Shown here: piece by piece, positions 10,697 to 21,279 of the stretch
Position numbering within the stretch: the stretch's first letter is position 1
Layout of the letters: each line of letters opens with the position of its first letter
NCBI GenBank assembly: GCA_037176705.1
Contig: CM073886.1
Location: forward strand, 15,522,501 to 15,586,500
Origin: Molossus alvarezi
Lineage: Eukaryota > Chordata > Mammalia > Chiroptera > Molossidae
Length of the DNA: 64,000 nucleotides
Reading direction: 5' to 3'
Position numbers and translations under genes: made by a program
The notes under the pieces: generated by a model
Seen by the model: the letters and a program-made list of their open reading frames with translations, nothing else
Databases searched by the model: none
What the model was told of the DNA's origin: nothing

Positions 10697-10907
10697 GCCT
10701 GGCCGGTGTGACTCAGTTGCTGAGCATCGACCCATGCACCAAGAGGTCGCCAGTTCAATTTCTGGTCAGGGCACATGCCTGGGTTGTGGGCAAATCTTCA
10801 GTCGGGGGGGCATGCAGGAGGCGACCAATCGATGTTCTCTTTCATGGATGTTCCTATCTCTCTTCCTCTCCATTCCCCTCTCTCTCTAAAAAATCAATAA
10901 AGAAAAA
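10697..10907 (+). repeat. Ves SINE, type B
   Basis: Ends with AAAAAATCAATAAAG. Target duplication AAAATGTCTTCA at about 10685-10696 and 10908-10917. Confidence 0.93.
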
Positions 10908-10961
10908 AAATGTCTTCAAATGGTGGTCTTTGTGAGACAGTCACGGAGGAGCTGAGTGTCA

Positions 10962-11205
10962 TGGGGGGTCAGTGGGAAGTTAGGAGACAGACACGTATGG
11001 GGGAGAATGCCATGTGAACAGGAAGACAGCCATCTACCAGCCTAGCATTGAGGCCTGGCACAGATCCTTCCCTCACAGCCCTCAGAAGGAACCAACTCTG
11101 CCAACAGCTTGATTTAGATTCCTAGCTTCCAGAACTGTGGGAAAAGAAATGTGTGTTATTTAGCCACCCAGTCTGCGGTGCTTTGTTCTGGCAGCCCTGG
11201 TGATG
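10962..11205 (+). repeat. MaLR-type LTR (MST/MLT1-like) 3' half
   Basis: Contains CCAGAACTGTGGGAAAAGAA and TTAGCCACCCAGTCTGCGGT followed by GCAGCCC, the typical end of mammalian MaLR LTRs. Confidence 0.65.
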
Positions 11206-11706
11206 TGGTGCGAGAGAACCGGGAGACCACCGGAGCCAAATAGAGAGCAAAGCCGACCAGCGACTGATCCCGAGTTCTCAGAGACCAGCCCTGGGGCCTC
11301 CAAACGTTGTGGCGCCAGAGTCAAAGAAAGACCACTGGAGAATTGAAGTTCACATAAGAGCCGTTTATTAGCTGGCCTGCGTCTAATTCTGAACACCCTT
11401 GTGACAGAGTCTTCGGATTCAGCCCCGATATGCTTTATTACATGCCTTTTATGCCTTTCAGCAAATAGGATCTTCTTGATACAATGCCCAGGGCCACAGC
11501 GATGCTGTATAGAATTAGTTTGCCTTACAGATAACAGGCACACCCAGGTATTTCAGGTATTTCAAGGTACATTGCGTCACACTTAGCCCCGAGCTGCACA
11601 AACGCAATACCAGCCTAATTCCTTGAGATTGTGGGGAAGGTCACGTCTCTGACTCAAGGCCTTCAGGCTCCGTGGACTCTGTCAGACAGGTAGCCAGCTC
11701 CCAACA
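11206..11706 (-). repeat. ERV LTR plus start of internal leader, minus strand
   Basis: The minus strand begins TGTTGGGAGCTGG at 11706 and has CATAAAAGG, AATAAA and a second AATAAACGG. Past about 11303 comes TGGAGGCCCCAG, which resembles a tRNA-Thr primer-binding site. Only about 95 bases of leader follow; no gag, pol or env is present. Confidence 0.6.
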
Positions 11707-12480
11707 ATTTCTTGGTTCAGGGAGTATTCCAATTTACCGAGGTTATTTTGACTAAACAGGTTCACCTAGAGGGCACACAGTGACTTTCCCAATCATCAAT
11801 TATGGAGCAGCACAATAATTTACCAGTCATCAATTATGGGGTTATTAACACGCCAGCACACTGGGACACTAATACAGAGGGCAAGACACGGCTTAGCTGA
11901 GCTGTGTGGGGCTTTGTCCCAGAGATGGGTAATAGGGAAGAGCTGAGAGGTGAGCAAAGCTGTGTGGGTCAAAGCCATCTAAGGGGCTTTGCAGGTCCTG
12001 AGCCTGGAGCTGCTATAGAACTTTCTCTGGATTTTAGAGCTGGGATACACCCTGTTCAAGAGACCTAGAGGACATTGCCCTGGAGGCTGATGGGGGGATA
12101 GGGAAGAGGCCCATTTCTGGTCTCAGAGATTCCCTGGTTCAGAGAGTAGAGGAGCCATGGTCAGAGTTTAGGGATATGCCCCCTCTACCCCAGAGCCCTT
12201 AGACCTCCCTCTTCCTGTCTCTCCTCCTTCTATCTGCCCCTCTGTCTGTTTTTGTCTCACCCCCCCCACACACACACACACACAGACAGCCAGTCAGTCA
12301 GTCAGCACATTCTTCATAGGGCCAAGTCCTCCTCCACCCCTCCACCAGGCCCTGATCTGCTGCTGGGAAATCAGCTGACTTTCTGATGCGAAACCACAGC
12401 CAGGTTCTGTGCTGGGAGGTTGTGGAAGGTGATTGGCTCACTGAAGGCCTCAAAAGGAGCTGTGGCAAAGGGACTTGGTG
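11707..12480. other. Intergenic DNA upstream of IL32
   Basis: Contains two ATCATCAATTATGG copies (about 11794 and 11828), an AC run at 12268-12284 and an inverted CCAAT box (GATTGG, 12431-12436) about 125 bases before the IL32 start codon. No gene seen. Confidence 0.5.
12268..12303. repeat. AC dinucleotide and CAGT repeats
   Basis: Short CA run followed by CAGT CAGT CAGT. Confidence 0.8.
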
Positions 12481-12558
12481 GAAGTGGCTGCTCCTCTGAA
12501 ACGCTACTCACATCTGTTCCTCCCCATCAAGCCACAGTCCTCTGAACCCTGAGCAGCC

Positions 12559-12573
12559 ATGTGCAAATTTAAG
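12559..12573 (+). CDS. IL32: IL32 exon with start codon
   Basis: ATG in gagcagccATG context encodes MCKFK, then donor gtgagt. Too short for automatic ORF calling. Confidence 0.9.
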
Positions 12574-15500
12574 GTGAGTGATATCAAATGATGAGGGGAT
12601 GGTAGTCCCTGGAATCCCATTTCCCACTGTGTTCCCTCTCCCAGCCCCCTTCCTGGCTAATCTCTCTACATGCACTTGTCTCGGTTCCATCCTCCCTGGG
12701 CCATGGGAGATCCCTGGAAGCAGGGTGTCATGAGAATGTGACCTGTTCGGTCATCAAAATGGCCCTGAGCCTGGTTGGTTGAATGCTATGCCGGAACCAT
12801 ACTGTAATTCTGAATAATAATACTTATTATTATTTTTGTTAATCCTCACCAGAGGATACTTTTTCCATTGATTTTTTTTTTTTTAGAGAGAGTGGAAGGG
12901 AGGGAGGGACAAGGAGAGAGAGACAAAGAGAAAGAGAGAGAAACATCAAAGTAAGAGAGACACATTGATTGGTTGCCTCCCTCACATGCCTCAGCTGGGG
13001 CAGGGGATTGAACCTGCAACCCAGGTACATGCCCTTGACTGGGAATCGAACATGCGGCCCTTTGGTGCAAGGGCTGATGTTCCACCCACTGAGCCACACT
13101 GGCCAGGGCAGAAATTTTGAATAATTATTGACAAAGGACCCAACAGTTTCATTTTGTGCTCAGCCTTTCACTTGATGTAGCAGGTTCTGGTTGTGGGGCC
13201 AAAACTCCCATCCAGAAGGAAGGAAGGAAGCTCTGTGCCTGTGAGGAGGGGTGTGTGTGCGTGGGGGATGGCACACTGAGAAACAATGAATCTTGTAGGA
13301 AAAGTGCTACTTTCACAATTAGACCTAAAGTGTTTGTGGGAGGAGCTGGAGAGTGGAGGGTCCATAGACCCTTTATACCCTACTACCCTGGAGGTGGGGG
13401 GTGGGCAGTGCTTTCCTGGGAACTGAAGACTTCTCAGGTGCCTGGGCCAGCAGCCCAGTACGACATTGGCCTCAGTGTTGATTCCTCCTTTTTGTGGTGC
13501 CTTCCAACCTGCCCCACACCCTACCACCACCACCTCCCCGCCCCCTAACCGTGAGGTTGAACTGATGCTATGCTCCAGGGTGCTTTGGGACTTGTGACAA
13601 TGGGATCATGGAATGATCAGTGACGAATAAAATGATCCAGGGCTCAGTGATGACCAGATTGGGGCCATAAGGTGGAGACTTATGAGGAAATCTATGAGGC
13701 ATCCCTGCCTCTCCAGTTAAGCCAAGGGTTTGGGAGTGAGAAATGGCCTGGAGTGCTGTGGGCCTACAAGGTCAACAGTCAGAGAGCAGCGGGATGCAGG
13801 CTCCGCTGTGTCCGGCGCCACCTCAGAGAGGGCTGGTCACTGCCAATTCCTCCCTCAGCCAACTCTCACTTGTACCATAGAGGGTTGGGTATCTGGAAAC
13901 CAAGTTGCCCTGCACACTCCAGACCAATGTTCATACTTGTATGTTTGTGTGTCATGGTGAGTGTCAATGTGTGTGAGTGTGTGTGTCTGGGGGTTGGAAA
14001 GTCATATAAGACCATTGTCACTTACCTCCACAGACACCCAAAGAAGACATTGAGAAATTGAGAAAGAAAATGGTAAGAAGCTCTTCCCCATGTATAGACA
14101 GGGGGTGAGTGGGGGCCTGGGTTTTACTGTGGGAGGCTGAGAATGTTCTGGCCCTCCTGAATTCCAGGAGAGAGAAGGATTAGGTCTCTTTGCTCAACTG
14201 TATCTCTTTTTACAGTGCCAGTCTGTAAACGTATTCTGTGATAAAATCCAATCCAATGGAGAAGAGGAGGTGGGTCAGTGTTCCTGTTCCTGTGCTCTGC
14301 ACAATTTGGGTGGGGTGGTTGCATGATGATGATGATGATGATGATGACAATGGTGATAATGATGGTAATGAAGGTGCCACCTCAGGCTGGCTCATTTCTT
14401 ACACCAGACAAAATTCATACCTTTGTGGAAGGTGAGTATACGGGTGGGAGATATTAAAGCCCAGGGGGCCTGAGGGAGGTGTTCAAGTCATAGGGCATAC
14501 TGATGACAGAGCAGGTCCCCAAGCACATGGCTAGACCAGTTAAGGGGGGACAGCGAGCTGAGAACAGGGGATAAGACGAAAAGAGAGGGAGGCAGGGGGA
14601 ATTTAAACAAAGCCTTTTTTTCCCCCAATAGGTCAACTTAGGCCTAGAAGAGCTGAAGGTGAGTTTTGGCCTTGTCCCTCCCGCAAAGCTCAGACCCCAG
14701 GAGTTTAGCTGGGCCAGGTTACTGGGGTGAGCTTTTGGCTGCCGTGGAGGTCATGTGGGGACTACAGACCACAGCAGGCAGGAGCAAGTCTGTAGCCTCC
14801 CCACCCTCCTCTCCCCAGGAAAACGTCAATGAGGCCTTAATTGAAGCCGTATTTGCTCAGTATCAGGACGACAACCAGGTGAGTCTGAGGCACCTCTGAT
14901 AGTCCACTGTGCTTCCCCTTCCCCCTGCTCTCTCTCGATTTTGGTGCTGCCATGTGTGCACACAGTCCCTGAGCGGGGTGGGGAGGGGTAAAGGGATGGC
15001 TGAGAGCTCAGGAGGTGGCGGCCTCCCTGGCACCAGCCTCCTGGCCTCCTCTCCCAGCACATGGTGGTCAAAGCCCTGCCTGTAGTTTCATTCATAATGA
15101 TGAACCACCTGGGCCTAGTGCTAAGCTTCTATCAGGACCGGCTGGACCCTGAACATGCCCCATCCCCACAGGAATCCAGTTCCTTATTTCTGGAACATCA
15201 GCGGGAAGTACGTCACAGAGTCTTTAGTGGAGTCCACCCTGAAGATGAGGGTCCAGGTTTTGCCAGACAGGAACAGGGCCGAGAACAGGACTTCCAGCAG
15301 AAAGGAGTGCATGTCATGAGTCCAGGTGATTTTGAGAGTACGGTTATTAACGCTGGGGACGGTGAAACAAGGAGGGCTCGGGACAGAAGCACCAGGAGAG
15401 AGGCTCGGTGGGGCTGCTTTGGCTCACTGGGAATTCAGAGGAAGGGGGCCTTGGAGACAGGTTTGGGAGGTGAGCCTGGGACAAGCTGCAACTGCTCATT

Positions 15501-16902
15501 ACTCCCCTGGTTGCAAGTTTGTGGGAACCCTTAGAGTTTAGGAGATGCACTACCTGAAAGGGAAGAAAGGCGTGGGCATGTTCCTGGGTCCTTTGTCTTG
15601 AGGGTTTGAGGGTTTTAAAGGCTGGGAGTTTAACCAGGCTGGTGTGGCTCAGTGGTTTGAACATCAGTCCTATGGACTGAGAGGTCCCGGTTCCATTTCC
15701 AGGCAGGACACATGCCCAGGTTTCGGGCTCCATCCCCATGGGGGGGTGCAAGAGGCAGCCGATTGATGAATGTTTCTTTTCTTTTTTAAAATTTTTTTAT
15801 TTTTTTTATCCTCACCCGAGGACATTTTTCCATTTTTTGTTCAGATAGAGCGGGAGGGAGAGAGAGGAAGAGAGAGAGAGAGAGAGAAACATCGATGTGA
15901 AGGGACACATCGAGTGGCTGCCACCCGCACGACCAACCAGGGCCGGGGACAAACTGCAACCGAGGTACGTGCCCTTAGCGGGAACCGAACCCGGGTCTCT
16001 CTGTACCGCAGGCCGACACTCTAACCGCTGAGCCAAACCGGCCAGGGCCGATTGATGAATGTTTCTATCTCTCTCTCTCTCTCTTCCTTTTTTTCTAAAA
16101 AAAAAAATCAATAAAAAATATTTTAAAGGCTGGGAGTTTAGTAGAGATCTTAGGGGAGGATAGCAATAGAATACTCATTAGCTTTATGCTGATGTGCCAA
16201 AATGAGATTTATTCCCTTAACTTCATCAGCCATTGGGTGTGGGGTGGTACAAATAGCATTAATTGGATTTCTGCTATCTATCTCCCTGAGTGGGGTGATT
16301 TATGCTGTTTACTCCTGCTTGGGGAGGAGAAGTGTAAACCATTTACTCTTTTTTTAAATCCTACTTGAGGATATGCTTATGGATTTTAGAGAGAGAAACA
16401 TCAATTGGTTGCCTCTTATATGGTCTTTGACATGGGGTCAGACCTGCAACCTAGGTATATGCCCTGACCAGGAATCAAACCCACAACCTGTGTTGGTGTA
16501 CGGAATGATGCTCCAACAAATTGTGCCAGCCACCCGGCCAGGGCTAAACCATTTTTTCTTAGGTGTCCTTGGTTAAAGAAGACAGGATTTTACAATGTAC
16601 TAGATGGTTGTAAAGTGTTTGGTTGTTTAAATATCAATCTCAGTTTCCCTATTCCACTTGTCCTGGCTTACTAACTGACCTGTCTCACAGAGGCCCAGAA
16701 GCCCGGGGAGAGCTTTTGTGAATGGGTACTGAGGTTGTTCCAAAAGATGCTACAGCAGCTGCAGAAGACGTGGCAGGCCGTGCTGGCCTGGGTGCAGGAG
16801 AAATGGGCTTCCTTGCTCAGTGCAGTGAAGTCTATCTTCAGTGAGATTATGAGTTTCTGCTCCAACATGGCAGAGTACTTCTCCAGTTGCTTCCAGGTCT
16901 AA
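12559..16902 (+). CDS. IL32: Interleukin-32
   Basis: Exons 12559-12573, 14034-14072, 14216-14269, 14632-14658, 14819-14878, 15172-15325 and 16691-16902 splice in phase to 186 codons plus stop; a possible 24-base microexon (14408-14431) would make 194. IL-32 is an inflammatory cytokine without a signal peptide, induced in lymphoid and epithelial cells, and is missing from rodents. The first residues MCKFK then TPKEDIEKLRKKM match the human start MCFPK VLSDDMKKLKARM. The last exon's PGESFCEWVLRLFQKMLQ and GVLAWV-like AVLAWVQEKWA match the helical core of human IL-32. The start codon has a G at -3. The frame ends ...SSCFQV, about two dozen residues before the human C-terminus, so the RGD-containing tail is absent. 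Position between MMP25 and ZSCAN10 agrees with human. Confidence 0.92.
12838..13109 (-). repeat. Ves SINE in first IL32 intron
   Basis: AATCCTCACCAGAGGATACT to CACTGGCCAGGGC. Confidence 0.9.
14034..14072 (+). CDS. IL32: IL32 exon: TPKEDIEKLRKKM
   Basis: Acceptor acctccacag, donor gtaaga; 13 codons, phase 0 on both sides. Confidence 0.88.
14216..14269 (+). CDS. IL32: IL32 exon: CQSVNVFCDKIQSNGEEE
   Basis: Acceptor ctttttacag, donor gtgggt; 18 codons, phase 0. Aligns with the human CQ...FYDKMQNAESG segment. Confidence 0.85.
14323..14347. repeat. GAT trinucleotide microsatellite in IL32 intron
   Basis: About eight ATG/GAT units followed by degenerate GGTGATAATGATGG. Confidence 0.85.
14408..14431 (+). 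CDS. IL32: IL32 candidate microexon: TKFIPLWK
   Basis: A 24-base, phase-0 segment between a plausible acceptor (tttcttacaccag) and a strong donor (gtgagt). It can be included or skipped without changing frame. No human counterpart recognised, so it may be a decoy. Confidence 0.35.
14632..14658 (+). CDS. IL32: IL32 exon: VNLGLEELK
   Basis: Acceptor tttcccccaatag, donor gtgagt; nine codons aligning with human VMSSLAELED. Confidence 0.85.
14819..14878 (+). CDS. IL32: IL32 exon: ENVNEALIEAVFAQYQDDNQ
   Basis: Acceptor ctctccccag, donor gtgagt; 20 codons aligning with human EGYLETVAAYYEEQHPE. Confidence 0.9.
15172..15325 (+). CDS. IL32: IL32 exon: charged variable segment
   Basis: Acceptor catccccacag, donor CCAG-gtgatt. 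Starts ESSSLFLEHQREVRHRV and contains GVHPEDEGPG; corresponds to the poorly conserved human segment ELTPLLEKERDGLR... Rich in Glu, Gln and Arg. Confidence 0.82.
15633..16121 (+). repeat. Ves SINE in last IL32 intron, split by a nested SINE
   Basis: Target duplication TTTTAAAGGCTGGGAGTTTA at 15613-15632 and 16122-16141 flanks the whole composite. Confidence 0.93.
15777..16048 (-). repeat. Ves SINE, type A, nested
   Basis: Target duplication CGATTGATGAATGTTTCT at about 15759-15776 and 16049-16066, taken from the host SINE. Confidence 0.95.
16349..16543 (-). repeat. Ves-related SINE, diverged
   Basis: AATCCTACTTGAGGATATGC to CCGGCCAGGGC; TAAACCATTT on both sides. Confidence 0.82.
16691..16902 (+). 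CDS. IL32: IL32 last exon: helical core and stop
   Basis: Acceptor ctgtctcacag; stop TAA at 16900-16902. PGESFCEWVLRLFQKMLQQL, then WQAVLAWVQEKW, gives the best match to human IL-32 in the gene. Confidence 0.95.
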
Positions 16903-17089
16903 GGAGTCCCAAGAAAGTTCCTGGAAGAGCTCCGCCAAACCTACCAGCCCTTTGATCTCGCCCCACCCTCCCTTCTCTTCACCCTTGACCTGTCCTTGAC
17001 AACCTCCCTCACTTCCTCCCTCTTCACAGCCTCGCCACCCTGCCTGCCCTAGTTTCCTTCTCCAGGCCTGATCTATGCTATGACATTTT

Positions 17090-17095
17090 AATAAA
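17090..17095 (+). terminator. IL32: IL32 polyadenylation signal AATAAA
   Basis: AATAAA about 190 bases after the IL32 stop codon and nothing else like it nearby; the 3' end is expected near 17110-17120. Confidence 0.8.
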
Positions 17096-17149
17096 AGTTG
17101 GTTGAACCAAATTGAGTGCCTGTTGGAATGGGTGGCAGGGGGCTCAGTG

Positions 17150-17345
17150 GTTACAGAGAGAAGCTGTGTATCAGATGGATCTAGGCCAGGATCCCGCTCT
17201 GGTGAACAAAGAGAAGTCACCTGACCTCGCTGATCTGTAAATAGGGCACTGGTCCTGCTGGCCATGGAATTATGATGACACAAATCAGCCCGTGTACTGC
17301 TTATCATAGTGCCTGACTCATAGTAAGCGCTCAGGAGTTGCCCAT
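17150..17345 (-). repeat. MIR/L2-type ancient repeat
   Basis: ATCATAGTGCCTGACTCATA then GTAAGCGCTCAGGAG, a typical ancient SINE/LINE2 end. Confidence 0.6.
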
Positions 17346-18084
17346 TCCTGGGCAGCAATGAGCTCAGGCCTGAGGGGCTTTGGCCCCCTTTGCTTTTCCT
17401 GCCTCCCTCTTGGGGCCTTCATCGCTGAAGCTGGGCTGGGTCTCTGAAACTCCTTCATCTTTCCCCCAAAATCAGAGGCCCAGGGATGACTGGGGCAGTG
17501 GGGGTGGGGGTAGATTGCACCCCTACATGGGCCTGGAAGGTAAGCAGAGTAGGGAGGTGGATCTCTGGGCTGGTGGCCTCTCTGGGGACCAAAAATGCAG
17601 ATTGGGGAGAGCCTGGAGCAAGGCCTGAGGGGCCAGCACTGCTCACCACCTGTGAGGCCAAATGCCCCTCACCCCCCTCACCCCCCAACCCTGACTTCCT
17701 GCTTCAGGCAGATGTACAAAGACCAGCTTTGCATTCAGGAGTGATTGGCAGCAAACAGCAGCTGCTGAGATGAAGATGAAGGTGGGGCTTTGACCTCAAA
17801 GGCATAGCTGGAAGGAAGCGGAGGTGTGTAGGGAGGGTGTTAGGAGCCAGGAGACTGAAGGATGGGGACATTTTTGTGGGAAAGTATCCTGCACCCTCAT
17901 CTGCCAGCTTCTTCAGACCCTTTGAATGATAGAAATGAAATCTTCATTCCAAGAAGGACTGCCCCCTAAGGGCCAGTTGTCAGTCCTGCAGGAGGAGGCC
18001 ATGGCTGGACCCTGACCCTGCTAGTAGCTTCTTGGTGGCCCTGATAATCCTAAGGAACCCTGCCCAGACGGGGAGAGGACTAAT
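17346..18084. other. Intergenic, no recognised gene
   Basis: Non-repetitive DNA downstream of IL32. No ORF with recognisable homology on either strand. Confidence 0.4.
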
Positions 18085-18100
18085 GGGAAGGGTCTTCTTT

Positions 18101-18245
18101 TTTTTTTTATCCTCACCCGAGGACATTTTTCCATTTTTTGTTCAGACAGAGTGGGAGGGAGAGAGAGAGAAACATCGACGTGAAAGGGACACATCGAGTG
18201 GCTGCCACCCGCACAACCAACCAGGGCCGGGGACAAACTGCAACC
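18101..18245 (-). repeat. 5'-truncated Ves SINE
   Basis: Lacks the tRNA-like head. Perfect 16-bp duplication GGGAAGGGTCTTCTTT at 18085-18100 and 18246-18261 shows that the truncation happened at insertion. Confidence 0.95.
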
Positions 18246-18261
18246 GGGAAGGGTCTTCTTT

Positions 18262-18764
18262 ACCCTTGGCCCTGGCCCGTTCCTTTCTGAGAGGAGGGCA
18301 GCCCAATCTGAGAGTTCCTTTTAGCAGAGCCCCACTCGTGCCCACATCCTGTCCTCTTTCACTTCCGGGGGATCCCTATGACATGCCCTTACACCGAAAG
18401 ACCCATCTTTGGCCTGAGTTCCCCGCTCCAAGGGGCTGCCCACCGCAGGTTCTGACCAGCCTTCTTCACTCACCATTGGCCATATCCTCACCTCACTTCC
18501 CAGGCACTATTCTTGTTCTTTCAAATGCTATCTCTGAATTTCCCAAGTGACCCTGTGTCAAACCTCCACTGACCTTTCCTCATGCCCTCCCAGTTAATTC
18601 TTCTAACAGAAAAAACTGCCCCCTGTGCTGAAGTCACCAGAAACTTTGCGACTCCACCAATCCCTTGAGGTCACCTCGCAGCTCATCTCCCAGTCTTGCC
18701 TCTTTTAAGCTATTTCAGTCCAGCAGCAAGGCCTAAATGACTTCATTGTTAAAAAGTAAATAAC
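18262..18764. other. Intergenic, no recognised gene
   Basis: Nothing recognised. Confidence 0.4.
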
Positions 18765-18962
18765 TTTCCCTACCGATGTGGTTCAGTGGATTGAACATCT
18801 TCCCATGGACTGAGAGATCCCGGTTCCATTCCTGGTCAGAGCACATACCTGGGTGTGTGTGTGGGAAGCAACCAATCATCAATGTATCTCTCTCACATAG
18901 ATGTTTTTCTCTCTCTTTCTGTCTCCCCTCCTCCCTCCCTTCCACTCTTTAAAAATCAATGA
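18765..18962 (+). repeat. Ves SINE, type B-like
   Basis: CCTACCGATGTGGTTCAGTG to TTTAAAAATCAATGAA. Confidence 0.85.
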
Positions 18963-19200
18963 AGCCCTGGCCGGTTTGGCTCAGCAGTTCAGAGAGACCC
19001 GGGTTCAGTTCCGCTAAGGGCACGCACCTCGGTTGCAGTTTGTCCCCGGCCCTGGTTGGGTCATGCAGGTGGCAACCATTCGACGTGTCCCTTTTATGTC
19101 GATGTTTCTGTTTCTCTCTCTCTCTCTCTCTCTCTCCTTTCCACTCTATCTGAACAAAAAATGGGAAAATGTCCTCAGGTGAGGATAAAAAAAGGGTGGG
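18963..19200 (+). repeat. Ves SINE, type A, abutting the previous one
   Basis: GCCCTGGCCGGTTTGGCTCA to GTCCTCAGGTGAGGATAAAA; part of the tRNA-like head is deleted. Confidence 0.9.
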
Positions 19201-19697
19201 GGGCAGAAAAAGAAAAAAATAATAAGCTTTCAATGTTATGGATTCTTTCAGATCCTCTCAATCTCTTAGTTGACCAATCCTTCCTCCTTGGAACTTCCGC
19301 CCTGGGGTTTTCTATGAGTTGAATTTGCTGTGTGACATCTGGTAACTCTCTATACCCAATCTTCCAACCCCAAAAGTGCTGACCTTTCCTAGGCTCAGAG
19401 CTGTCCCACCCATCTACTTCAGTCCCTTGAACTCTGGTGATTAAGTTCTCTAACTCTCCACAAAACTTCTTTAAAGAACAGCTATGTGTCAAGTCGGGTG
19501 GAGGGGCCACAGGAACTCAGACAAAGTATTTTTGTGGGTGAAAAGCCACAGGCTACAGCAGGATGTTTTGATGTGCTCTGGAGCGGGGCTGGCTGTTTCC
19601 TTCTCCTGTATGTTTATTGGAAATCACATGATTTCAACTCTGTTCCTCTCATCAATCTCGTATTTTCATCTTTGTGACCAAAAAAAAACCAAACACC

Positions 19698-20144
19698 TGT
19701 TGTAACGTGTCAGCGAGGTAACCAGAGATGCACAGCCGAACTGTAAAGGAGCACTTTATTACACCGGCAAGCTTGGGGGGTACGGCTTCCCCATATCCTC
19801 AGCAGCCAGCCTTCTCTGTTCTCTGGCTTATATAGGCACCCAAAAATTACAAAAACTATATTTTAAAAAACCTACATTCTTCTTGGCTCTGCTTAATTGG
19901 TGCCGGGGCTGATACAGACTGCTCCAGAGGCAGGGGGAATTTGTTGCAGGAGTCAGGGCGATCATTAATCTCTTTCTTTTTTATGGTCCCTTCAGGTTTC
20001 CCGAGGCTGTCATTAACCCCCTATCTTTATGGTTCCTCTGGGTGTCAGTCCCCGGTTTTTTAGAAAACTGCTCAGGTGTTTACATGTAGGAATAACTGAT
20101 CACACTGGAGTTTGATTTTTAAAATAGCCTGGTTCAAAACAACA
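19698..20144 (-). repeat. Solo retroviral LTR, minus strand
   Basis: On the minus strand: TGTTGTTTTGAACC start at 20144, a TATA box CTATATAAGCC, AATAAAGTGC, and end ...CGTTACAACA at 19698. Flanking 4-mers CACC and CCCC are a near-match duplication. No internal retroviral sequence. Confidence 0.65.
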
Positions 20145-20210
20145 CCCCAAAATTATCAAATAATTCTTCAACAAAGGTGTTTTTGAAAGGGTTAGTAATG
20201 TTTTATTTTA

Positions 20211-20427
20211 TTTTATTATTTTCTTATCCTCACCCAAGGACATTTTTCGATATTTTGTTCAGATAGAGTGGGAGGGAGGGAGAGAGAGAGAGAAACATCA
20301 ATGTGAAAGGGATACATTGAGTGGTTGCCACCCACACGACCCAACCAGGGCCGGGGACAAACTGCAACCGAGGTACATGCACTTAGCGGGAACCGAACCC
20401 GGGTTTCTCCAGACCGCAGGCCGGGGC
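20211..20427 (-). repeat. Ves SINE, type A, head truncated
   Basis: Target duplication GGGTTAGTAATGTTTTA at about 20189 and 20428. Confidence 0.92.
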
Positions 20428-20439
20428 AGGGTTAGTAAT

Positions 20440-20856
20440 GTTTTAAAAGGTAAAAGTTAAATTTTGCAAAAGGCAGAAACTGTGGAAATTGTGTTGCTTG
20501 CATGACCTTTACTCAGCCTTTTGTTGAGTTTGGATAAGGTTTATCTGAATTATCCGAAAGACAATGGATAATCCAGCAGGTGCCAGAGGAGATACCAGAC
20601 CAGCCCTACTGCAAGGTGGACAGTGGGCCAGATAAAGTACATCAGCAGGAACTGCCGGAAGCTAAAAGCAGGGTATATAACCGACACCTCAATCCTAATT
20701 TGAGGCTGAACCCTTCTCAGCTCAGCCCACCTACACCCAGGCACGTGCAATAAAGCCATTTTGCTCTACAATGGCCTTATGTTGTGGATGTGATCTACCG
20801 CCAGCTCAGACCTTTGTTTCTCAGTTCTTTCTTTCTGTTATTAAAATTTCTTTCAT
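20440..20856 (+). repeat. LTR-like sequence, plus strand
   Basis: A TATA box (GGGTATATAACC, near 20670) followed 75 bases later by AATAAAGCC near 20749 gives promoter-poly(A) spacing like a retroviral LTR. Outer boundaries not fixed. Confidence 0.4.
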
Positions 20857-21003
20857 AGGCCCTGCATGTCTGGTACGCCAAGGTTTCGGGTTCAATCCCT
20901 GATCAGGGCACATACAAGAAAAAAAAAAAAAAAAAAAAGAATGTTTCTCTCTCTCTCTCCATCTCTCTAAATCAATAAAAAATATTATAAAATAAAATAA
21001 AAA
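20857..21003 (+). repeat. tRNA-headed SINE, short variant
   Basis: GGTTTCGGGTTCAATCCCTG box-B-like motif, A-run, CT-rich segment and AAATCAATAAAAAAT tail. Confidence 0.7.
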
Positions 21004-21059
21004 GAAATTTTCTGTATCAAGAAGGCATATATGGTTCCACCATTTTCAGTACATTTTCT

Positions 21060-21258
21060 TTTTTTTTTTATCCTCACCCGAGGACATATTTGCATTTATC
21101 TTTAGATAGAGTGGGAGTGAGAGAGGAAGGAAGCGAGAGAGACACATCCAGGGTGGGGGACAAACTGCAACCGAGGTACGTACCCTTAGCAGGAACTGAA
21201 CCTGGGACTTAGGTCAGCAGGCCGATGCTCTACCTGCTGAGCCAAACTGGCCAGGGCA
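21060..21258 (-). repeat. Ves SINE, type A, with internal deletion
   Basis: ATCCTCACCCGAGGACATAT to AACTGGCCAGGGC; the central region between the CT tract and TTTGTCCC is missing. Confidence 0.9.
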
Positions 21259-21279
21259 TGTTGTTGTTGTTGTTGTTTG

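Noticed and set aside
13156..13548. 130-codon ORF within the first IL32 intron
   Set aside because: No similarity to IL-32 or another family, poor splice context; intronic chance ORF.
16750..17358. Minus-strand ORF of about 202 codons over the IL32 last exon
   Set aside because: Antisense of conserved IL32 coding sequence, no domain, no splice or promoter support.
20550..20759. Minus-strand ORF with hydrophobic residues
   Set aside because: Antisense of an LTR-like unit; no homology recognised.
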